Part shown: in pieces, positions 32,810 through 41,125 of the stretch
Layout of the letters: each line of letters starts with the position of its first letter
Numbering within the stretch: position 1 is the first letter of the stretch
Source: CALBPI01 sp045110335
GTDB taxonomy: Bacteria > Pseudomonadota > Gammaproteobacteria > Steroidobacterales > Woeseiaceae
Assembly: GCA_045110335.1 (NCBI GenBank)
Contig: JBGCGB010000015.1
Location: forward strand, 62,001 to 126,000
Direction: 5' to 3'
DNA: 64,000 bases
Position numbers and translations under genes: made by a program
Notes under the pieces: generated by a model
Seen by the model: the letters and a program-made list of their open reading frames with translations, nothing else
Databases searched by the model: none
What the model was told of the DNA's origin: nothing

Positions 32810-33982
32810 TTAATAATCCAACCCGACATAGTTCTCAGCCAGAGAGGCTTTGGCGGCCTGTGAACTTCGCAGGTAATTGAATTCCGTCGACTGAAGATTT
32901 CGTTCGAATGTATTTTGATTGGGAAACAGGTGTAACAACCGCGTCATCCACCACGAGAAACGTTCTGCCTTCCAGACGCGTGCCAGGGCAGTCTTCGAAT
33001 AGCTTTGCAGAGATGATTCATTGCCCGTCTTGAAGAAGTCGACAAAAGCTCGCGAAAGATAATGGATGTCCGAAGCGGCGAGGTTGAGACCTTTGGCTCC
33101 GGTCGGCGGCACGATATGAGCGGCATCGCCAGCAAGGAAGAGTCGCTTCCACGACATAGGTTCGCTAACAAAGCTCCGCAGGGGCGCGATCGATTTTTCG
33201 ATTGACGGACCGGTGACCAGTGATTGAGCCACGTCAACGGGCAATCGCGATTTCAGTTCGTCCCAAAACCGATCATCACTCCAGTCGCCGACATCATCTT
33301 CAATAGGGCACTGGACGTAGTAACGGCTTAGCGTCCTTGACCGCATTGAGCAAAGCGCAAACCCGGATTCATGGCCCGCGTAAATGAGTTCTTCGCCGAC
33401 GGGAGGTGTTTCTGACAAGATGCCGAGCCAGCCAAACGGGTAAGTCAGCTCGTATTCTTTGCGGACGGAACTGGGGATTGCCTGGCGGCTGGGCCCATGG
33501 AATCCGTCGCACCCGGCGATAAACTTCGCCGATATTTGCTGTGTCTTCTCATTCTGCTCAAACGTAACTGTTGGGTGATCGGTGTCGAGATCATGCAGCG
33601 CGACATTTTCGGCTTCGTGAAAGACCGTTGCGTTGGTCGCATCCAGAGCCTCATAGAGATCACGGGTTACTTCTGTTTGGCCGTATACCGTTACGCGCTT
33701 ACCCTCGGTCAGTTCTTTAAGGTCGATGTGGCAAATTTCGCCTTGAAAGGCGATGTCAAAACCCGCATGCAGCTCGCCTTCCGCTTTCAGTCGTGTATCG
33801 ACATCTGCTTCGCGTAACAGATCGACGAGGCCCTGTTCCAAGACGCCGGCTCGAATTCTTTTCAGCACGTAGTCGCGAGAGCGTCGCTCAAGCACAACAT
33901 TGTCAATGCCATTCAGTTGCAGTATTCGCGACAACAAAAGCCCGGCCGGGCCGCCGCCAATGATGGCAACTTGTGTCTTCAA
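32810..33982 (-). CDS. pobA: 4-hydroxybenzoate 3-monooxygenase
   Basis: PobA hydroxylates 4-hydroxybenzoate to protocatechuate with NADPH and oxygen, in the cytoplasm. The 390 residues match the family. It has the FAD motif GGGPAG near residue 9, the family block RIRAGVLEQG near residue 42, CDGFHGPSR near 160, GDAAHIVPPTGAKGLNLAASD near 285, and the C-terminal NYVGL with Tyr385 at the same number as the active-site Tyr of the Pseudomonas enzyme. It overlaps ligC by 4 bp, so 4-hydroxybenzoate use and protocatechuate 4,5-cleavage are coupled in one transcript. Confidence 0.95.
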   Translation of the reverse strand: MKTQVAIIGGGPAGLLLSRILQLNGIDNVVLERRSRDYVLKRIRAGVLEQGLVDLLREADVDTRLKAEGELHAGFDIAFQGEICHIDLKELTEGKRVTVYGQTEVTRDLYEALDATNATVFHEAENVALHDLDTDHPTVTFEQNEKTQQISAKFIAGCDGFHGPSRQAIPSSVRKEYELTYPFGWLGILSETPPVGEELIYAGHESGFALCSMRSRTLSRYYVQCPIEDDVGDWSDDRFWDELKSRLPVDVAQSLVTGPSIEKSIAPLRSFVSEPMSWKRLFLAGDAAHIVPPTGAKGLNLAASDIHYLSRAFVDFFKTGNESSLQSYSKTALARVWKAERFSWWMTRLLHLFPNQNTFERNLQSTEFNYLRSSQAAKASLAENYVGLDY

Positions 33983-34917
33983 GAAAATTGCTGCTCAAGC
34001 TCATGCAGTACGCGATAGCAATCCAGAACTTGCCCAACAGAGGAATTTGGCTCGCGCCCTTCACGGATTGCTGAAACAAATTCGCGATCCTGCAATTCGA
34101 TGCCGTTCATAGAGACATCAACATTAGATACGTCTATGGGCTCTTCCTTGCCGTTGACGAGATCGTCATAGCGAGCGATATAGGTTGCAGAGTCGCCGAT
34201 GTAGCGGAAGAAGGTCCCGAGCGGACCATCGTTGTTAAACGAAAGTGACAAAGTACAAAGTGCACCGCTGGCCGCTTTCAGTTGGATCGACATATCCATC
34301 GCAATGCCCAGCTCTGGGTGGTGCGGCCCTTCGATCGCATTGGCCTTAACGATGGGTCCTGCCTGGTAGGCAAACAGATCGACCGTATGCGCAGCGTGGT
34401 GCCATAGCAGGTGATCGGTCCAGCTGCGCGCTTCACCTTTCGCATTCATGTTTTTGCGACGAAAGAAAAAAGTCTGTACGTCCATCTGCTGGATATTGAA
34501 CTCGCCCGCCGTGATTTTGTTGTGTATGTACTGATGCGATGGATTGAAACGACGTGTGTGACCAACCATGCATGTCAGGCCGGTTTCTTTTTGCTTATCG
34601 ACCACGGCCTGGCTGTCTGCAAGGCTATCGGCTAGTGGAATCTCCACTTGCACATGTTTGCCGGCATCCATGCAAGCAATGGCTTGCGCGGCGTGCATTT
34701 GTGTCGGCGTACACAAGATGACGGCATCGACATCTTCACGATTTAAAGCATCGTCAAGTTCGGTTGAGCTGTGTTTTGCACCGTATTTTTTGGCAACCTC
34801 AGCCGCTTGTTCTGCTCGACGACTGATAACCGAGACAATTTCTACGCCGTCAATTTTCTTTAGTCCATCAAGGTGTTTTTCGCCGAACGCGCCGGCACCG
34901 GCAACTGCAATTCTCAT
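33979..34917 (-). CDS. ligC: 4-carboxy-2-hydroxymuconate-6-semialdehyde dehydrogenase
   Basis: LigC oxidises the hemiacetal form of the protocatechuate 4,5-cleavage product to 2-pyrone-4,6-dicarboxylate with NADP. The 312 residues have the Gfo/Idh/MocA fold: GAGAFGEKHLDGL at the N-terminus, CTPTQMH, and the EIPLADS segment where other family members have EKP. Blocks such as HTRRFNPSHQYIHNKI and FFRRKNMNAKGE match sphingomonad LigC closely as I remember it. It overlaps ligB by 4 bp and pobA by 4 bp. Confidence 0.94.
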   Translation of the reverse strand: MRIAVAGAGAFGEKHLDGLKKIDGVEIVSVISRRAEQAAEVAKKYGAKHSSTELDDALNREDVDAVILCTPTQMHAAQAIACMDAGKHVQVEIPLADSLADSQAVVDKQKETGLTCMVGHTRRFNPSHQYIHNKITAGEFNIQQMDVQTFFFRRKNMNAKGEARSWTDHLLWHHAAHTVDLFAYQAGPIVKANAIEGPHHPELGIAMDMSIQLKAASGALCTLSLSFNNDGPLGTFFRYIGDSATYIARYDDLVNGKEEPIDVSNVDVSMNGIELQDREFVSAIREGREPNSSVGQVLDCYRVLHELEQQFS

Positions 34918-35759
34918 TCTTCTGGTTCCAATACGATATGCCCCACAGCCGTATTACTGGCAGGGACGTGATAGTGACGGTGCAGGCACCGAGTTTTTCT
35001 TCCGAGTGCACCACGCATGATCAACCACATGACCATCTCGATTCCTTCTGACCCGGTTTCGCGAAGATATTCGATATGTGGCACATGGCGCAGTTCATCG
35101 GTTTCGCCAATAAGACGGTCGAGGAAGCGACTATCCCATTCGGCATTGATCAATCCGGCACGCGGCCCTTGCAACTGGTGGCTCATGCCGCCGGTACCCC
35201 AAACCTGCACATTGAGATCTTCGGGAAAACTCTCGACGGCTCGTTGGATGGCCTCTCCCAACGCCCAGCATCGGTTGCCGGTGGGTGGTGGGTAGGTAAC
35301 GACATTAACGGCGAGCGGTATGATCTTGCACGGCCATGCATCGGGCTGGCCAAACATTAGCGACAATGGCACGGTCAGTCCGTGGTCAACGTCCATCTTG
35401 TTAATGATGGTCATATCGAACTCTTCGAGGATCAGACTCTGGGCAATGTGCCAGGCTAAATCCGGCTGTCCCTCGACGATGGGTACCTTGCGCGGTCCCC
35501 AGCCCTCATCGCAGGGATTGAAGGTGTCAGCGCAACCTATCGCGAACGTTGGGATGATATTCATATCGAACGCGGACGCATGATCGTTGAAAACCAGGAT
35601 TACGACGTCCGGTGTTGCTTGCTGCTTCAACCAGTCTTTTGTCCATTCGTAGCCAGCAAAGGCGGGTTTCCAATAGTCCTCACCCGTCTTGCCGAGGTCG
35701 ATGGCCGCACCCAATGCCGGGATGTGACTGGTTGCGATTCCAGCAGTGATCTTTGCCAT
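34914..35759 (-). CDS. ligB: protocatechuate 4,5-dioxygenase beta (catalytic) subunit
   Basis: LigB holds the Fe(II) site of protocatechuate 4,5-dioxygenase. The 281 residues show the ligands expected for type II extradiol enzymes: His12 (ATSHIPALG), His in VFNDHASAF and Glu in the C-terminal IEYLRETGSEGIE block. DVDHGLTVPLSLM and GTGGMSHQLQGPRAG, with the catalytic His, are characteristic. The ATG at 35759 follows the ligA stop by 1 bp and starts MAKITAGIATSH as in homologues; the longer open frame would run into ligA. It works as LigA2B2. Confidence 0.95.
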   Translation of the reverse strand: MAKITAGIATSHIPALGAAIDLGKTGEDYWKPAFAGYEWTKDWLKQQATPDVVILVFNDHASAFDMNIIPTFAIGCADTFNPCDEGWGPRKVPIVEGQPDLAWHIAQSLILEEFDMTIINKMDVDHGLTVPLSLMFGQPDAWPCKIIPLAVNVVTYPPPTGNRCWALGEAIQRAVESFPEDLNVQVWGTGGMSHQLQGPRAGLINAEWDSRFLDRLIGETDELRHVPHIEYLRETGSEGIEMVMWLIMRGALGRKTRCLHRHYHVPASNTAVGHIVLEPEE

Positions 35760-35760
35760 G

Positions 35761-36165
35761 TTAGTTGCCGTCCTTGATGGAGCGCATGCCATCCGGTGAT
35801 CGGCCGCCGGCAATCATCATTGCCTGATAGTCTTCGACGCTCATGCCCGTCATCGTAGATACCGCTTGCAAGAAACTGAGTCCGTCGGTCGAAAAAACTT
35901 TGGCCAGAAAATAAATATTGCCGCCTAAATCGAGCATGCGATTGTAGTCGCGATCAAGAATGGATTGTCGCTGCTCGTCGGTCATTGGCCAGTCTTCTAG
36001 GTAGGCTTTTTCATCCGCGCGCCAGCGTTCGCGATTGTCCGCTTTCATCAGGCTCATCGCGAACTGATTCATCCAGTAGCCCTTTCTTGCCCGCTGCGCG
36101 GTAAACACGCGGGTGCCAGGGATGTCTTCGAGATCAGCGAAATATTGCTTAGCGGAATCGGTCAT
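35761..36165 (-). CDS. ligA: protocatechuate 4,5-dioxygenase alpha subunit
   Basis: A 134-residue all-helical LigA protein, the normal size of a separate alpha subunit. It contains QRARKGYWMNQFAMSLMKADN and DRDYNRMLDLGGNIYFLAK, which form the active-site lid and dimer contacts in the known structure. A DGLSFLQAVSTMTGMSVEDY segment follows. It is not fused to LigB, as in sphingomonads. It overlaps ligJ by 4 bp and is 1 bp from ligB, so the three are translationally coupled. Confidence 0.95.
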   Translation of the reverse strand: MTDSAKQYFADLEDIPGTRVFTAQRARKGYWMNQFAMSLMKADNRERWRADEKAYLEDWPMTDEQRQSILDRDYNRMLDLGGNIYFLAKVFSTDGLSFLQAVSTMTGMSVEDYQAMMIAGGRSPDGMRSIKDGN

Positions 36166-37184
36166 AAGCCACGACCTTTTAGTTGTTGATCAAGTCGCGG
36201 AAACACACGTCGTGCATTGCCTTCAAAAATGGCATGTCGTTCGTCGTCAGAAATATCCAGTGCGTCTACATAACGCTTGGTGTCGTCAAAGTAGTGTCCG
36301 GTGGTTGGGTCAATGCCGCGTACGGCGCCGACCATCTCTGATCCAAACAGAATGTTTTTGTTGTCGATCACGTCGGCCAATAGGTCAACGCCAGGCTGAT
36401 GATAAACGCAGGTATCAAAGTAGACGTTGTTCATGACGTGCCCCGCCAGGTCAGGTTGCTTTAGCATGTCCGCGAGTCCCCGGTATCGACCCCAGTGGTA
36501 CGGTACAGCACCGCCACCATGTGGAATGATCAACCGCAAGGTCGGAAAATCTCTAAACAAATCGCCCTGGATCAGTTGCATGAAAGCGATAGTGTCGGCG
36601 GCGATATAATAACCACCGGTTGCATGTAGCCCGGGGTTGCAGCTCCCGGAAACGTGAATCATTGCGGGTACATCCAGCTCAACCATTTTTTCATAAAATG
36701 GATACCAATATCGATCGGTCAAAGCCGGGTGCTTGAAGTGACCGCCGCCAGGATCCGGATTTAGATTGCAGCCAACGAATCCCATATCGACACATCGCTG
36801 CAGTTCTGCGATTGAGCCTTGCATATCGGCTGCAGGTGACTGCGGCAGCATGCAGACAGGAACAAACTGTTCCGGATACAGCTCGGCACAACGAGCAATC
36901 AGGTCATTGTTGACTTGCGACCAGGCGATGGCGACTTGCTCATCACCAATATGCGGTGCCATTGCCGATGCACGCGGCGAGAAAATGGTCATGTCCGCCT
37001 TGCGGTCACGGAGCAGCTTAAGCTGGTTTTTCTCCAACGTTTCCCGGATTTCGTCATCCGTTATGGTCGGATACGGTGGCGCAGCAGTGCCGTTGCTAAA
37101 CGCTGACTTTTGCGAGTCGCGCCATTCATTATGCGCCGGAGGTGCTGTTGTATAGTGGCCGTGGCAATCAATGATCAGAGTCAT
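36162..37184 (-). CDS. ligJ: 4-oxalomesaconate hydratase (amidohydrolase family)
   Basis: LigJ hydrates 4-oxalomesaconate to 4-carboxy-4-hydroxy-2-oxoadipate. The 340 residues belong to the Amidohydro_2 family: IIDCHGHYTT carries the HxH metal site, MIHVSGSCN and IPHGGGAVPYHWGR follow, and FGSEMVGAVRGIDP is the C-terminal signature. All four are as in Sphingobium LigJ from memory. It is distinct from the other hydratase type (GalB/LigJ-unrelated, PIG-L fold). It is the first gene of the - operon; its promoter lies in the 56-bp gap to the LysR gene. Confidence 0.93.
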   Translation of the reverse strand: MTLIIDCHGHYTTAPPAHNEWRDSQKSAFSNGTAAPPYPTITDDEIRETLEKNQLKLLRDRKADMTIFSPRASAMAPHIGDEQVAIAWSQVNNDLIARCAELYPEQFVPVCMLPQSPAADMQGSIAELQRCVDMGFVGCNLNPDPGGGHFKHPALTDRYWYPFYEKMVELDVPAMIHVSGSCNPGLHATGGYYIAADTIAFMQLIQGDLFRDFPTLRLIIPHGGGAVPYHWGRYRGLADMLKQPDLAGHVMNNVYFDTCVYHQPGVDLLADVIDNKNILFGSEMVGAVRGIDPTTGHYFDDTKRYVDALDISDDERHAIFEGNARRVFPRLDQQLKGRGL

Positions 37185-37258
37185 GTAGATAGACTATTTA
37201 AAGCGCTGTTAATGCGCTAATTGGAACCTCTGACAAGCTATTAGTTTTGGCTAATTGA
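37185..37258 (-). promoter_or_regulatory. ligJABC-pobA promoter/operator region (candidate)
   Basis: On the - strand TTGTCA and TTAACA are 18 bp apart upstream of ligJ and could be -35/-10 elements. Two direct copies of GCTAATTG (+ strand 37215-37222 and 37250-37257) flank them, and the region around 37240-37254 resembles the motif at 22840-22853. LysR-type sites are often of this kind. The left half overlaps the end of the LysR coding sequence. Confidence 0.4.
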
Positions 37259-38410
37259 AATCGAATTAGCGGACTCATGCAAGATCTTCAAAAACGTCGA
37301 TTGCATGGCTGTGGGCCGCCAACCCGTGCGTGTTGTGATACCAATGGTGCGGGACAGATCACCGGGTGCCTCGCAGATCTTGGTTAACCAACCAGACTCA
37401 AGTTCAACAGCGACCTGATCGGGTGATAGTAGTGTCAAAAAATCACTCTTGCGCAAGATCTCCCGGTTAGCGATCACGGAACCGCTTTCAACCGGCACTT
37501 TCGGCACCTCAACGCCAACGCTCGCAAACAGCAGCTCCCATTGGATTCTTAACGGTGTGCCAGGCGCAGAAATGGTCCATGGAAAACCCACAAGGTCTTC
37601 AGCCGAGACTTTGCCACCTTTTCTCTCCAGTGGATGACCCTTGCGCCCCAGTACCACGAGACGGTCAACCAACAACTCGCTTTGAACGACGTCGTCGGCG
37701 GGCGCCGTTGGGCGCAATGCGCCGATCATGACGTCGATTTGTCCGTCGCGTAATGGTTCGATGAGTTCACGGAAGGAACCTTCCACGATGGCCGTCTGGG
37801 AATCAGGGTGTTTCTTATGAAAAGCAGAAACGGTTGTTGGCAACAAACGCGCACGACACAGTGGCATCGCGCCAACCGCGATACGACCGGTCTCACGACC
37901 GCTTAGCGCCGCCAGTTCGCTTAAGCCCGATTCCAGTTCCGCTCGCGCCAGACGGAATCCGCGTGCTGTCTTGAGCCCATGATCGGTCAGTGCAATCCCC
38001 TTCCCGCGTCGCTCAACTAGTTTTCGTTTTAACACCAATGACAGATCTCGAACGGCCCGGTGCAGCGAGGGTTCTGCAAGACCGGTTACGTCGCTGGCCT
38101 CTACATAACTGCCCGCGTCCGCCAGCGCGATCATCGCACGCAGACTGGCCATCGTGACGCGTTGCGAACCGATGTGTCGTAAAGCGGACTCGACGCGCGG
38201 CGCGAATATCGTCGCCGCTGGCAAATTTGTCATGCCATCCGGCCGACGTTCGAACAACTGGTGATCCAGTTGAGACTCAAGCTTAGCGAGCGCCTGGGTA
38301 ATGGCCGGCTGAGTGATACTAATGGCTTGTGCCGCGGCAGTCATACTGCCAAGGCGCGCGATAGCAGACATTGCGCGAAGGTGTCGCAGGTTTAGTTGGG
38401 TGACCTCCAT
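37241..38410 (-). CDS. LysR-family regulator with two tandem helix-turn-helix domains
   Basis: A 389-residue protein; ordinary LysR regulators have about 300. Residues ~6-65 are a LysR winged helix (LNLRHLRAMSAIARLGSMTA, SITQPAITQALAKLE). Residues ~86-145 form a second one of the same type (MASLRAMIALADAGSYVEAS, LAEPSLHRAVRDL, LVERRGKGIALTDHG). The effector-binding domain follows from about 175. The ATG at 38410 is chosen because the open frame to 38539 passes the divergent ligK start. It lies between ligJABC-pobA-vanA and ligKUI, so it is the likely protocatechuate-pathway regulator. Effector unknown; protocatechuate or gallate would be typical. Confidence 0.88.
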   Translation of the reverse strand: MEVTQLNLRHLRAMSAIARLGSMTAAAQAISITQPAITQALAKLESQLDHQLFERRPDGMTNLPAATIFAPRVESALRHIGSQRVTMASLRAMIALADAGSYVEASDVTGLAEPSLHRAVRDLSLVLKRKLVERRGKGIALTDHGLKTARGFRLARAELESGLSELAALSGRETGRIAVGAMPLCRARLLPTTVSAFHKKHPDSQTAIVEGSFRELIEPLRDGQIDVMIGALRPTAPADDVVQSELLVDRLVVLGRKGHPLERKGGKVSAEDLVGFPWTISAPGTPLRIQWELLFASVGVEVPKVPVESGSVIANREILRKSDFLTLLSPDQVAVELESGWLTKICEAPGDLSRTIGITTRTGWRPTAMQSTFLKILHESANSISISQN

Positions 38411-38416
38411 TCTATG

Positions 38417-38434
38417 AAGAATTAGCATATTCTT
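38417..38434. promoter_or_regulatory. inverted repeat in the lysR-ligK divergent promoter
   Basis: AAGAAT-N6-ATTCTT, both arms perfect, lies 7 bp upstream of the LysR start codon. Its size and symmetry suit a dimeric winged-helix regulator and its place suits autorepression. A second palindrome lies at 38452-38467. Confidence 0.45.
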
Positions 38435-38451
38435 ATAACAAATGTACAGTT

Positions 38452-38467
38452 CCGAATTTAAATTTGG
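38452..38467. promoter_or_regulatory. 16-bp AT-rich palindrome in the lysR-ligK promoter
   Basis: CCGAATTTAAATTTGG is palindromic at 14 of 16 positions and lies 52 bp before ligK. It may be an activator site for the ligKUI operon, or a promoter element. It differs in sequence from the AAGAAT dyad, which may reflect two DNA-binding domains in the regulator. Confidence 0.4.
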
Positions 38468-38518
38468 CTTACGTCGTGGTGAACTCATGACGTTACTTGT
38501 TGGACGTAGGGCAGGCGA

Positions 38519-39193
38519 ATGAACGGAATAGTTGTGCAAAATGTGGAAAGAGCATCTTCAAAGGTCATTGACGACTTGGCCGCCTGTGGCGTCGCAACGG
38601 TGCATGAAGCGCAAGGTCGAACGGGTCTCATGGCCAGTTACATGCGTCCGATTTTCGCTGGTGCGCGGGTGGCTGGTTCGGCGGTCACGATCTCAGCGCC
38701 GCCGGGTGACAATTGGATGGTGCACGTCGCGATCGAGCAACTACGCGATGGCGATATCTTGGTCATTGCACCAACATCGCCCTGCGAGGACGGCTACTTC
38801 GGTGATCTTCTGGCAACGTCAGCACAAGCGCGTGGTTGTCGAGGCCTGATCATCGATGCCGGGATTCGCGACGTCCGTGATCTGACGCAAATGAATTTTC
38901 CGGTGTGGTCCAAGGCCGTATTCGCGCAGGGAACCATCAAGGCGTCGCTTGGTTCAGTGAACGTACCGGTTGTCTGTGCCGGCGCACCGATCGCTGCTGG
39001 CGATATCATTGTTGCCGATGACGACGGGGTTTGTGTCGTGCCGCGACAGAATGCGAGCAAGGTTCTTGAAGCCGCACAGGCGCGCGAAGAAAATGAAGCA
39101 GCAAAACGGGAACGTCTTGCAAGCGGCGAACTCGGGCTCGATATGTATGAGATGCGCGAGACGCTTGCTGAAATGGGTCTGAAGTATGTCTGA
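38519..39193 (+). CDS. ligK: 4-carboxy-4-hydroxy-2-oxoadipate aldolase
   Basis: LigK (GalC/HMG aldolase type) splits 4-carboxy-4-hydroxy-2-oxoadipate to pyruvate and oxaloacetate and often decarboxylates oxaloacetate. The 224 residues have the RraA-like fold with GDLLATSAQARGCRGLIIDAG in the middle (the Mg and pyruvate site, with IRD following). VHEAQGRTGLM lies near the start, and the C-terminal GLDMYEMRETLAEMGLKY tail is typical. It starts the + operon ligK-ligU-ligI-AKR; its end overlaps ligU by 8 bp. Confidence 0.93.
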   Translation: MNGIVVQNVERASSKVIDDLAACGVATVHEAQGRTGLMASYMRPIFAGARVAGSAVTISAPPGDNWMVHVAIEQLRDGDILVIAPTSPCEDGYFGDLLATSAQARGCRGLIIDAGIRDVRDLTQMNFPVWSKAVFAQGTIKASLGSVNVPVVCAGAPIAAGDIIVADDDGVCVVPRQNASKVLEAAQAREENEAAKRERLASGELGLDMYEMRETLAEMGLKYV

Positions 39194-40244
39194 TGATGGT
39201 GTACCGGTGATGTGGATGCGCGGGGGTACGTCGAAAGGCGGCTTTTTCCTGCATGAACATTTGCCGATCAACACTGCCGAGCGTGATGCGTTCTTACTGC
39301 GGGTAATGGGTTCGCCAGACCCGCGTCAGATCGACGGCATGGGTGGCGCTGACCCACTGACCAGCAAAGTTGCGGTAGTCAGACGATCTGATCGGACCGG
39401 CATAGATGTCGACTATCTGTTCTTGCAGGTGTCGGTTGATGAGGCCCTCGTTTCCGATCAACAAAATTGCGGCAATATTCTGGCAGGTGTCGGTCCGTTT
39501 GCCATTGAGCGAGGGCTGGTCGCGGCGACCGACGACGAAACAACCGTCACCATCTTTATGGAGAATACGGGTCAGGTTGCTGTGGCAAGTGTTTCCACGC
39601 CTGAACGCCAAGTGTCGTACACAGGCGATGCTCAAATTGACGGTGTACCCGGCAGTGCAGCAGCGATTCCATTGCAGTTCCGTGATACGGCAGGTTCGTC
39701 TTGCGGCGCATTGCTTCCTACTGGCAGGGCCGTCGATCTTGTCGACGGCGTTGCGGTCACGTTAATCGATAACGGCATGCCTTGTGTTGTAATGAAAGCG
39801 AGCGATGTAGGTGCTAGCGGGTATGAGAGCCGTGAGGAATTGGATAACGCGACCGAGTTGAAAGCGCGTATAGAATCGATTCGCCTCAGCGTTGGCGAAC
39901 GTATGAACTTGGGCGACGTTGCGGACAAGACGGTGCCGAAAATGATGCTGGTTGCACCACCGCGTGACGGCGGTGCTGTCACGGTGCGGAGTTTTATTCC
40001 GCATCGTGCACACGCGTCGATTGGGGTGCTGGGTGCTGTCAGTGTTGCCACAGCCTGTTTGATACCGGGGTCGCCGGCCGCAGAGGTTGTCGATGTTCCG
40101 GACGGGAGTCGCAAGGCCATTAGCGTGGAACATGCTAGCGGTGAAACGACCTGCGTCATGGAGATTGATGCAGCGGGCGCGGTGAGCAGTTCTGCCATAC
40201 TGCGAACGGCACGCAAACTTTTGGATGGAAAGGTGTTCGTATGA
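39186..40244 (+). CDS. ligU: 4-oxalomesaconate tautomerase
   Basis: LigU/GalD converts the keto and enol forms of 4-oxalomesaconate, linking PDC hydrolase to the hydratase. The 352 residues are of the PrpF/diaminopimelate-epimerase fold. It begins VPVMWMRGGTSKGGFF, then has GMGGADPLTSKVAVV, a QQNCGNILAGVGPFAIE block with the conserved Cys, and FIPHRAHASIGVLGAVSVA. Related 2-methylaconitate isomerases share the fold, but the neighbours ligK and ligI decide for LigU. It overlaps ligI by 4 bp. Confidence 0.92.
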   Translation: MSDDGVPVMWMRGGTSKGGFFLHEHLPINTAERDAFLLRVMGSPDPRQIDGMGGADPLTSKVAVVRRSDRTGIDVDYLFLQVSVDEALVSDQQNCGNILAGVGPFAIERGLVAATDDETTVTIFMENTGQVAVASVSTPERQVSYTGDAQIDGVPGSAAAIPLQFRDTAGSSCGALLPTGRAVDLVDGVAVTLIDNGMPCVVMKASDVGASGYESREELDNATELKARIESIRLSVGERMNLGDVADKTVPKMMLVAPPRDGGAVTVRSFIPHRAHASIGVLGAVSVATACLIPGSPAAEVVDVPDGSRKAISVEHASGETTCVMEIDAAGAVSSSAILRTARKLLDGKVFV

Positions 40245-41125
40245 GTGAACGAATTGTCAGCTGGCATAGTAATCCCTCACGACCGCAGTTTCAGCCGCCG
40301 CCTGGGTCAGTCGATGCGCATTGTCATGTCTTTGGACCGGCGAGTCAGTTTCCCTTTAGTGCCAAAGCGAAATACCTGCCAGAGGATGCGACGCCCGAGA
40401 TGCTTTTCGCGCTGCGTGATCGATTGGGATTCTCGCGCAATGTTATCGTGCAGGCTAGTTGTCATGGCACTGACAATGCGGCAACGCTCGATGCGATTGC
40501 CAGGTCAAACGGCATGGCGCGCGGCGTTGCGGTTGTCGACCCGGACATCGACAGCAGTCAACTGGAAGTGCTGCATGAAGGTGGTATCCGGGCGGTACGA
40601 TTCAACTTTCTTAAGCGACTGGTTGATAACGCACCCAAAGACAAATTTATTGAAGTCGCCAAACGCATCGAGACGTTAGGTTGGCATGTAGTGATCTATT
40701 TCGAGGCAGAATTGCTGGATGAACTGCGGTCATTCCTTGATGCGATTCCTGTACCCATTGTCATTGATCATATGGGTAGACCGGATGTGACGCAGGGCCC
40801 GGACGGGCCGGATATGCGCGCCTTGCGTGAGCTACTCGACAGTCGCGACGATATCCACATAAAGACCACATGCCCTGACCGTCTGGATGACGCCGGCGCA
40901 CCTTGGGACGCGTTTGCGCATGCGGTTGCACCCTTGGTTGCCGACTATCCTGACCGATGCCTTTGGGGAACTGACTGGCCACACCCGAATATGCAGCATG
41001 CGATTCCGGATGATGGTTCAGTGGTCGATATGATTCCGCGCATCGCAGCGACAGAAGCGGCGCAAAGAAAATTGCTTATTGATAACCCGGTACGCATGTA
41101 CTGGCCGGAGTTGGTTCACCCATGA
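40241..41125 (+). CDS. ligI: 2-pyrone-4,6-dicarboxylate hydrolase
   Basis: LigI opens the lactone of 2-pyrone-4,6-dicarboxylate to 4-oxalomesaconate. The 294 residues are of the amidohydrolase fold with VDAHCHVFGP, VIVQASCHGTDN, RFNFLKRLVD, IVIDHMGRPDV and WGTDWPHPNM. Each of these blocks matches Sphingobium LigI closely from memory, including the metal-independent active site with Asp in WGTDWPHP. It overlaps ligU before it and the aldo-keto reductase after it by 4 bp each. Confidence 0.95.
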   Translation: MSERIVSWHSNPSRPQFQPPPGSVDAHCHVFGPASQFPFSAKAKYLPEDATPEMLFALRDRLGFSRNVIVQASCHGTDNAATLDAIARSNGMARGVAVVDPDIDSSQLEVLHEGGIRAVRFNFLKRLVDNAPKDKFIEVAKRIETLGWHVVIYFEAELLDELRSFLDAIPVPIVIDHMGRPDVTQGPDGPDMRALRELLDSRDDIHIKTTCPDRLDDAGAPWDAFAHAVAPLVADYPDRCLWGTDWPHPNMQHAIPDDGSVVDMIPRIAATEAAQRKLLIDNPVRMYWPELVHP

